Shown: positions 58,543-64,000 of the stretch, one piece after another | How the letters are laid out: every line of letters begins with the position of its first letter | Numbering within the stretch: the first letter of the stretch is position 1 | DNA from: Pseudoramibacter faecis | GTDB lineage: Bacteria > Bacillota > Clostridia > Eubacteriales > Eubacteriaceae | Direction: 5' to 3' | Length of the DNA: 64,000 bases | Assembly: GCF_036289405.1 (NCBI RefSeq) | Contig: NZ_JAYFFI010000007.1 | Location: 1-64,000, forward strand | Made by a program: the position numbers and the translations under genes | Notes under the pieces: generated by a model | What the model was told of the DNA's origin: nothing | The model's input: the letters and a program-made list of their open reading frames with translations, nothing else | The model's database searches: none

Positions 58543-59349
58543 ATGAAGGTTATCACGGAAGCATCACTTCGAAAAACCATTCGAAGTGATGCGCGCCGGT
58601 TTGTTCTTGAAAAGGACAAAATCCTGTCGCCGGCTGCAAGAGAATTTCTGACAGATCGGAAAATTGCCATTGTTCAGGAGCGTATAGCTGGCAAAGCACC
58701 TGAAGAAGAGCGGCAGATCATCTCGCCGGATGAACAAAAAAAGACGATGCCGAAAGCAGAAGAGGCGGCTGCAGCAAAAGCGGCTTATATCGATTTTGAG
58801 AGTGGCGCCTTTTATACCCGAAAACCTGAACACATGACTCAGCTTTTCGGCAATCAACTGGTATCAAAAGACCATCCTCGAATTATATTTCGGGGGATGT
58901 TAGACGAGGTCCAGGCTGAAGTGGTGTTGATCCAGGCTGAGCTCGTCGCCGGTGGCGGAAGCGAAAAGCTCGTTTGCGAATTGGAGGAAGTTCTTCAAAC
59001 GCTGCGGCTGATGATGCGCTGCGACGTGCTCGGCGAGCCCTTTGAGAAGAAAACCATTCTGGGGCTCAACCACGACGAGATCCGAGAGCATTCTCATCAT
59101 CCGATGCGCCATTACAACATTAAGCAGATGGTTCTGCCCGACAAGCATCTGGGAGCCGAATACGCCAGGCTCAACCATTTGCGGACGGCGATCCGCCGCA
59201 CGGAGATCGCCGCGGTCTCGGCCGATCGGGAAGGGGCCAAGATGAGCCGCAGCGATATGGTCGAAGGGCTCAACCGGCTGTCCAGCGTTTTGCACATCGT
59301 CATGTGCCGTTATTTGGCAGGTTGGTATAACGATTCGCCGGCGGATTAA
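58543..59349 (+). CDS. eutT: Cobalamin adenosyltransferase EutT (no CCxxC motif)
   Basis: EutT makes adenosylcobalamin from Co(I)-cobalamin and ATP for EutBC. The 268-residue protein has an N-terminal module (1-45: VITEASLRK to RKIAIV) and an all-helical adenosyltransferase domain with FRGMLDEVQAEVVLIQAEL and HSHHPMRHYNIKQM, then EYARLNHLRTAIRRTE. The HX11CCX2C metal motif of enterobacterial EutT is absent; a class without it is known from other Firmicutes. The ribosome site AGGAAGTG is close to the preceding shell gene. Confidence 0.88.
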   Translation: MKVITEASLRKTIRSDARRFVLEKDKILSPAAREFLTDRKIAIVQERIAGKAPEEERQIISPDEQKKTMPKAEEAAAAKAAYIDFESGAFYTRKPEHMTQLFGNQLVSKDHPRIIFRGMLDEVQAEVVLIQAELVAGGGSEKLVCELEEVLQTLRLMMRCDVLGEPFEKKTILGLNHDEIREHSHHPMRHYNIKQMVLPDKHLGAEYARLNHLRTAIRRTEIAAVSADREGAKMSRSDMVEGLNRLSSVLHIVMCRYLAGWYNDSPAD

Positions 59350-59364
59350 AGAAAGGAAGAAAGC

Positions 59365-60162
59365 ATGGCAAAGGATAAATCTGCGGCACCATCCGAGCAG
59401 ATGGAAAGGTTGATCGCCCAAATTGCCGAACGCGTGCGGGCGAGACTTATCGACATTCAAGAGCCGATGGCCGTTGAAGCGTCCGAGCAGTCGGATACGC
59501 GTTGCGTTTGGGAATTATGTGGGAAGGCGGAAACGCTGCGCTCATCGCTCGCCGGTGATGCCGCACTGAATGCGGCCTGTCGTTTGGTTAGTGAAGCCTC
59601 GGATGCATCTCAGGGGATGGTGGTCGCAGAACTGTCACCAACAGACATGTGCCGCATTGTCGACGGCATCGGCGGAAGCGCGTTTGCCAATCGGGTGATC
59701 AATGCGCTTTTGGCTGGCAAGCCCGTCATCGTATTGAAGGAAGGGGTGGGCTTTATGACCTACCAGGCCAGCGCGCCGATTAATTTTTATCGTCATTTTG
59801 AAGAAGCGTATCATCGACTGATGCAAAACGGCGTGACCGTTTGTGCGAAGAAGGATTTGCCGTCAGTTTTACTCGGTCGGGAACAGCCGACTTTTGAAAG
59901 TGACGTGATGCAAAGTTTCCGAGGCAAACGGGTATCGCCGGAGCCGAAGGAAGAAGCAGAGCCGCCGGCCGACGAATCGGCAAAGGCCGCGGCAGAAGGC
60001 GAGATTGCAATGGCGCGTCACATCATTACGGAGCAGGCGGTTATCCCGTTAACAGAGCGGCAGGATATCCGCGCTGTTATCATCAATCAGGATGCGATCG
60101 TGACAGATATGGCTGAGGAATTGCTGGAGGATCATCATATCGCCATCGTTAAACGGGGGTGA
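59365..60162 (+). CDS. Ethanolamine utilization protein of the non-proteobacterial eut_hyp family
   Basis: The 265-residue protein matches the conserved eut-operon family of non-proteobacteria whose function is unknown. The N-terminal amphipathic helix MERLIAQIAERVRARLI could target it to the lumen. A middle flavoprotein-like fold (ALLAGKPVIVLKEGVGFM, about 110-130) is followed by an acidic linker. The C-terminal module IITEQAVIPLTERQ to EELLEDHHIAIVKRG resembles the N-terminal module of the neighbouring EutT. No catalytic residues can be named. Confidence 0.78.
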   Translation: MAKDKSAAPSEQMERLIAQIAERVRARLIDIQEPMAVEASEQSDTRCVWELCGKAETLRSSLAGDAALNAACRLVSEASDASQGMVVAELSPTDMCRIVDGIGGSAFANRVINALLAGKPVIVLKEGVGFMTYQASAPINFYRHFEEAYHRLMQNGVTVCAKKDLPSVLLGREQPTFESDVMQSFRGKRVSPEPKEEAEPPADESAKAAAEGEIAMARHIITEQAVIPLTERQDIRAVIINQDAIVTDMAEELLEDHHIAIVKRG

Positions 60163-60166
60163 TGCG

Positions 60167-60481
60167 GTGAAGGTCGGCAAGATTATTGGCAGTGTCTGGG
60201 CCACGCAAAAGGAAACGCGGCTCTCCGGGCTGAAACTTTTGCTTGTTCAGCCGATGTTGTCCGCGGAGAAAAGCCCGGAAGCGGTTCCCTTTGTGGCGGC
60301 TGACATGGTGGGAGCCGGCATTGGCGAATGGGTCATTGTTGTTTCCGGTAGCTCGGCGCGAAGTGCGGCAGGCGACAACAATACACCGATTGACGCATCG
60401 ATCGTGGGCATCATTGACGATATGGATGTGGATGCGGCTTGTTGGAAGGAAAAAATGCATGGATTTACTGGAAAAAATTAA
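60167..60481 (+). CDS. eutN: Microcompartment vertex protein EutN/CcmL
   Basis: The 104-residue EutN/CcmL-fold protein forms the pentamer that caps shell vertices. Motifs KVGKIIGSVWATQKE (start), GAGIGEWVIVVSGSSAR and PIDASIVGIID are typical. Translation starts at GTG (60167) behind GGGGGTGATGCG, four bases after the preceding stop. Its 3' end overlaps the next gene by 23 bases. Confidence 0.94.
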   Translation: MKVGKIIGSVWATQKETRLSGLKLLLVQPMLSAEKSPEAVPFVAADMVGAGIGEWVIVVSGSSARSAAGDNNTPIDASIVGIIDDMDVDAACWKEKMHGFTGKN

Positions 60482-61820
60482 ACAGGCCGGCGTGATCGGC
60501 GCCGGCGGCGCCGGCTTTCCGACGCATGTCAAGCTCAAGACTTCAGCCGAATATTTTATCGTCAATGCGCTCGAATGCGAACCCCTCATTGCCGCGGATA
60601 AATATTGCTGCCGCGAACAAAGCGAACAAATCGTCGCGGGCACCCTGTTGGCCGCGGCGGCTGTGAACGCAGAACACATTGTGATTGCCCTTAAAAAAAC
60701 CTATCGGCGCGAAATCGAAAGCTTGCAGGCGGCGATTGACGCGGCCGGCGCCCCGATTGCCCTTTTTAAGATGGAAGCCTTTTATCCGGCCGGCGACGAG
60801 CAAATCGTCGTTCAGGCGGTGACGGGGAGAAGCGTTCCCGAAAGGGGATTGCCGGCCGCCGTCTCCGCGGTGGTCGACAACGTGGGAACGGTTTGCGACA
60901 TTGCTCGGGCGGCCGCGGGGCAGCCGGTCACCCAAAAGACGCTGTCCGTGATCGGCGCGGTGTCTAAACCATTGATTGTGACGGTGCCGATCGGAACCTC
61001 GGTGGCGGATTGCCTGGCGCTGGCCGGCGGCATGCCGAAAGGGGCTGCGGTGATTCTCGGCGGGCCGATGATGGGGCGGATGATCTGGGAAGAAGCAGAC
61101 CTCGCCGAGGAAGTGGTGAGCAAGACGCTGGGCAACTTGCTGGTGCTTCCGAAAGACCACTTTTTGGCGACGCACCGTCAACTTTCCATTCGCCAGATGA
61201 AACGGCAGGCGATGGCCGCGTGCATTCAGTGCCAGATGTGCACCGATCTTTGCCCGAGGCAATTGATCGGCCATCGGGTGACGCCTCACCGCGTGATGCG
61301 AAACGCTTTTAAAGAAGCGGCGCTGACGGCGGACGCCGATTATCTGTCGGCTTATGGCAGCGCGGTCAACTGCTGCGGATGCGGCGTCTGCGAAATGTTT
61401 GCCTGCCCGATGGGGTTATCGCCTAAACGCATCAATGACTATTTTAAAGACCGGTTGCGGGAACGCCAATTATCGCCGGAATCCAATCAGACGCCGAAGG
61501 CCAATCCAATGATTGACTTCAGACGCGTGCCGACGAACCGACTGATTGCGCGCCTGGGCCTTTCGGAATACAAAGGGCAAAGCCTGGAAGCGGTGCCCCA
61601 TGAGCCGAATGAAGTGCGGGTCCCGCTCAATACTCACATTGGCGCACCGGCTAAACCGGTGGTGGCTTTGGGCGACCAAGTGGCTTGCGGAACATCGATC
61701 GGAGAAGCGGTGGGCAGGGTTTCGGCCAATGTTCACAGCAGCATCGACGGCGTTGTGACCGCCATCGACGAAAGGCGCATCACCATCACCCAAGGGCAGA
61801 GAAAAGGAGAAGATCAATGA
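60459..61820 (+). CDS. pduS: PduS-like cobalamin reductase (RnfC family)
   Basis: The 453-residue protein is an RnfC-like flavo/iron-sulfur protein: N-terminal glycine-rich AGVIGAGGAGFPTHVK (NADH/FMN-binding type), SLBB domain (SKPLIVTVPIGTSVADCLALAGG), two 4Fe-4S motifs CIQCQMCTDLCPRQ and CCGCGVCEMFACP (around 255-320) and a C-terminal biotinyl-lipoyl-like domain. PduS reduces cobalamin for adenosylation in propanediol compartments; here it would serve EutT. The ATG at 60459 (AAGGA upstream) overlaps eutN; the longer frame from 60243 is a shadow of eutN. Confidence 0.9.
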   Translation: MDLLEKIKQAGVIGAGGAGFPTHVKLKTSAEYFIVNALECEPLIAADKYCCREQSEQIVAGTLLAAAAVNAEHIVIALKKTYRREIESLQAAIDAAGAPIALFKMEAFYPAGDEQIVVQAVTGRSVPERGLPAAVSAVVDNVGTVCDIARAAAGQPVTQKTLSVIGAVSKPLIVTVPIGTSVADCLALAGGMPKGAAVILGGPMMGRMIWEEADLAEEVVSKTLGNLLVLPKDHFLATHRQLSIRQMKRQAMAACIQCQMCTDLCPRQLIGHRVTPHRVMRNAFKEAALTADADYLSAYGSAVNCCGCGVCEMFACPMGLSPKRINDYFKDRLRERQLSPESNQTPKANPMIDFRRVPTNRLIARLGLSEYKGQSLEAVPHEPNEVRVPLNTHIGAPAKPVVALGDQVACGTSIGEAVGRVSANVHSSIDGVVTAIDERRITITQGQRKGEDQ

Positions 61821-62356
61821 GACGCGCGCTTGGCATGATCGAATTAAACAGCATTGCTCGGGGAATCCGCGTGACGGACGAAATGCTCAAGGCCTCTCAG
61901 GTTGATTTGGTGCGCTCGTCAACCGTGTGCCCGGGGAAATACATTGTCCTGATTGCTGGTGAAGTCGGCGAGGTGGAAGCATCCATGAAGGTCGGCGAAC
62001 AACTGGCGGCAGCATACACAGTGAATACCCTATTGATTCCAAATATTCACGAGCAGCTGGTGCCAGCACTGATGGGAACAACGCGGGTCATCAAGACCGA
62101 GGCCTTGGGCGTTCTGGAATTTTATTCTATCGCATCGGCGATTACCGCCGCCGATACCGCCGCCAAAGCGGCGCAGATTCAGTTGATTGAGGTTCGCATC
62201 GGCTACGCGATCGGCGGCAAGGGATTCGTGACCCTCACGGGAGATGTCGGAGCGGTTAAGGCCGCGGTGGCCGCCGCCGAAAGCGATCGCGATCTGCTGG
62301 TGGAAACCACGGTGATCCCGCGCCCGGCCATGCCTTTAACCGATGCTTTAATGTGA
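61817..62356 (+). CDS. pduT: PduT-like tandem BMC shell protein with iron-sulfur cysteine
   Basis: The 179-residue protein has two BMC domains (LGMIELNSIARGI and LGVLEFYSIASAI starts) and forms a pseudohexameric trimer. Cys38 in the SSTVCPGKY motif is exactly at the position that ligates the 4Fe-4S cluster in the central pore of PduT. This lets electrons or a cluster pass through the shell. Its ATG overlaps the pduS stop (ATGA), with GGAG inside pduS, so the two are made together. Confidence 0.9.
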   Translation: MRRALGMIELNSIARGIRVTDEMLKASQVDLVRSSTVCPGKYIVLIAGEVGEVEASMKVGEQLAAAYTVNTLLIPNIHEQLVPALMGTTRVIKTEALGVLEFYSIASAITAADTAAKAAQIQLIEVRIGYAIGGKGFVTLTGDVGAVKAAVAAAESDRDLLVETTVIPRPAMPLTDALM

Positions 62357-62396
62357 TGTGAAACAAATAACGCAAAGAACGAAAGAGGACAAAGAG

Positions 62397-63653
62397 ATGT
62401 TTAATGAGTTAGTGAGCAATCTGACCAACACAGCGGTTTTCACAAAGAGTGTCAGCCATTGGGTGTCGCACCTATCGATCAATGCGGTGATCATTATGAT
62501 CATGATGATTTTCATGATCATCGGCGCCATTGATAAAATGCGAGGCAACAAGCTGGGATACGGGGAGCAGTTTGAAGAAGGATTCAATGCGATGGGACCT
62601 TTGGCCATGGCCATGGCGGGTGTCGTCGCAGCAGCCCCGGTGTTAGCCATTATTCTCAAGCCCATCATCGTGCCGGTTTACCGGTTTTTCGGGGCGGATG
62701 CGTCGATGTTCGCAACGACATTGCTCGCCTGTGATATGGGCGGATATCCATTAGCTATGAAGATGTCAGCAAATGCGACGCTTGGAAATTTTTCCGGTTT
62801 GATTCTGGGATCGATGATGGGACCGACCATTGTGTTTACGATTCCGGTGGCTTTATCCATTATTAAAAAGCAGGATCGCCCGTATTTAGGCGCTGGCATT
62901 TTAGCCGGCCTGATTACGATTCCCATCGGCTGTATTGCGGGGGGATTGGTGATGAACCTTACGGAATACAAAATCAGTATCGGAACGATCTTGGTTAATC
63001 TGATTCCGGTGATTATCATCGCCGGCCTCATCGTGATTGGGCTGTGGTTTAAACCTGACAAGATGATCAACGGGTTTAATGTTTTCGGCAAGGCCGTGAC
63101 CATCATTATCACGTTTTTCACGGCGGTGGCCGTCTTTGAATATGAAACCGGTATTCGTTTCCCGCTGATGAATCTGATGGTCAAACCGGATGCAAATGGG
63201 ACTATTCCGTTGGAATCGGGCCTATTGGTCTGCGGGACGATCGCCATTGTGCTGATCGGCGCTTTTCCGATGGTCAAATGGATTACGGATACTTTTGGCG
63301 GCGCACTGCAGAAGGTCGGCCAGAAACTCGGTATTGACGAAAACAGCTCGGCCGGCTTAGTGGCCAACCTGGCCAATAACATTGCGATGTTTAACATCAT
63401 GGATAAAATGAACGCCAAGGGCAAACTGCTCAACGTGGCTTTTGCGGTATCGGCGGCCTTTGTCTTCGGCGATCATCTGGGATTCACAGCCGGTGTTAAT
63501 CCGAAGATGATTTTTCCGGTGATTGTGGGCAAGCTTGTCGCCGGGATCACCGCGCTCATACTGGCCAATATGTTAGCGCCGAAACTTTTGGGGAAAATTC
63601 AAGGCGGTCAAACAGCAGACTCGGCCACGGAACAAACGGGAGGTGACCAATGA
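62397..63653 (+). CDS. eutH: Ethanolamine permease EutH
   Basis: EutH brings ethanolamine across the membrane. The 418-residue protein has about ten to eleven membrane segments, with family stretches GAIDKMRGNKLGYGEQFEEGF, TTLLACDMGGYPLAM and GFVFGDHLGFTAG-like (FVFGDHLGFTAGVNP seen). The ATG at 62397 has GAGGA eight bases upstream; the frame start at 62358 would place a charged stretch before the first helix. Confidence 0.95.
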   Translation: MFNELVSNLTNTAVFTKSVSHWVSHLSINAVIIMIMMIFMIIGAIDKMRGNKLGYGEQFEEGFNAMGPLAMAMAGVVAAAPVLAIILKPIIVPVYRFFGADASMFATTLLACDMGGYPLAMKMSANATLGNFSGLILGSMMGPTIVFTIPVALSIIKKQDRPYLGAGILAGLITIPIGCIAGGLVMNLTEYKISIGTILVNLIPVIIIAGLIVIGLWFKPDKMINGFNVFGKAVTIIITFFTAVAVFEYETGIRFPLMNLMVKPDANGTIPLESGLLVCGTIAIVLIGAFPMVKWITDTFGGALQKVGQKLGIDENSSAGLVANLANNIAMFNIMDKMNAKGKLLNVAFAVSAAFVFGDHLGFTAGVNPKMIFPVIVGKLVAGITALILANMLAPKLLGKIQGGQTADSATEQTGGDQ

Positions 63654-64000
63654 ACGTAACAGAAGCCTTAATTGCAGATATTGTGCACCGGGTAATGGAA
63701 GCCGGCGATTTTCTTCAGGGCGATCAACCCTTTAGAAAAGAAAGGGATCCCAGCGGGATAACCCGTATTCAAGTATCGACCGTGAAATGTGAACCTTTTG
63801 AAGGCAGAGAAGATGTGCGGCTGAAAGACGTGATGACGCTTGAAGAAGCGCCGCGGATGGGAGCCGGCATCATGGAAGTCGACCATACGGATTTTGAATG
63901 GACATTAAGCTACGACGAATATGACATAATTCTTGAAGGGACATTGGAGATTGTGATCGACGGTCGAGTTGTGAGCGGAGAAGCGGGAGACATCCTCTAT
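63650..64000 (+). CDS. eutQ: EutQ-like cupin protein, cut by the window end
   Basis: The 117 codons present give a short N-terminal helix (VTEALIADIVHRVM, a possible targeting helix) and the start of a cupin fold: GAGIMEVDHTDFEWTLSYDEYD, then VIDGRVVSGEAGDILY. EutQ is a cupin with acetate kinase activity in Salmonella. The ATG overlaps the eutH stop (ATGA) behind GGGAGG. The gene continues beyond the window. Confidence 0.88.
   Translation, partial: MNVTEALIADIVHRVMEAGDFLQGDQPFRKERDPSGITRIQVSTVKCEPFEGREDVRLKDVMTLEEAPRMGAGIMEVDHTDFEWTLSYDEYDIILEGTLEIVIDGRVVSGEAGDILY

Noticed and set aside
60243..60458. A longer N terminus for the PduS-like protein
   Set aside because: It overlaps eutN in another frame and translates to a Trp/Arg-rich stretch without family match.
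1..64000. tRNA genes, CRISPR arrays and prophage genes
   Set aside because: Reading both strands I found no tRNA-like TPsiC arm next to an acceptor stem, no regularly spaced repeats and no phage structural or integrase genes.

Overview
The window reads as a chromosome segment from an anaerobic, acid-forming member of the Firmicutes, most like the Eubacteriaceae (Eubacterium/Pseudoramibacter type). Evidence: a FabK-type fatty-acid cluster, a thl-crt-hbd butyrate/caproate module with a Rex-type redox operator, sortase-built pili, an anaerobic dimethylbenzimidazole operon in the gene order known from Eubacterium limosum, and a Gram-positive ethanolamine (eut) microcompartment operon controlled by EutV/EutW. 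Ribosome binding sites are strong AGGAGG-like sequences and most operons end in clear intrinsic terminators. The genus is inferred from gene content only.

Layout. 1-222: 3' end of an IS3-family element. 248-9869 (minus): an acetyl-CoA carboxylase and fatty acid synthesis operon, accB-accC-accD-accA-fabH-fabK-fabD-fabG-fabF-fabZ-marR, read from a promoter containing three perfect palindromes; no acpP is present. 10481-13556: thl-crt-hbd with its own promoter, a Rex site and a terminator. 13690-14649: gpsA. 15146-22651: pilus locus (large fibro-slime/Cna-B tip protein, LPNTG backbone pilin, two class C sortases, small Cna-B pilin), followed by an AraC-type regulator. 23945-24062: a lone 5S rRNA gene. 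24141-26054: a membrane-anchored 5'-nucleotidase-like protein that has lost its metal ligands. 26125-27366 (minus): dicarboxylate symporter.

27527-36062 (minus): complete bza operon (bzaA-bzaB-cobT-bzaC-bzaD-bzaE) for oxygen-independent synthesis and activation of 5,6-dimethylbenzimidazole, the lower ligand of vitamin B12. It has a promoter, a cobalamin riboswitch and a terminator in its leader. 36229-40213 (minus): Mn/Zn-type ABC importer with a DtxR/MntR-like operator; its last permease carries a winged-helix-like tail. 40354-42674: zinc-ribbon membrane protein and formate/nitrite-type channel. 42790-43416: lipoprotein. 43628-45316: a helix-turn-helix regulator gene broken by many frameshifts. 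45401-49417 (minus): UPF0182 membrane protein and MutY.

49541-64000: ethanolamine operon eutV-W-A-B-C-L-E-M-M-T-(eut_hyp)-N-pduS-pduT-H-Q, running off the window end inside eutQ. Two leader terminators, before eutV and before eutA, suggest EutV-type antitermination. The shell proteins (EutL, two nearly identical EutM, EutN, PduT-like) enclose ethanolamine ammonia-lyase and acetaldehyde dehydrogenase; EutA, EutT and the PduS-like flavo/iron-sulfur protein keep the B12 cofactor active. The bza and eut operons are therefore functionally linked: one makes the lower ligand of B12, the other depends on B12.
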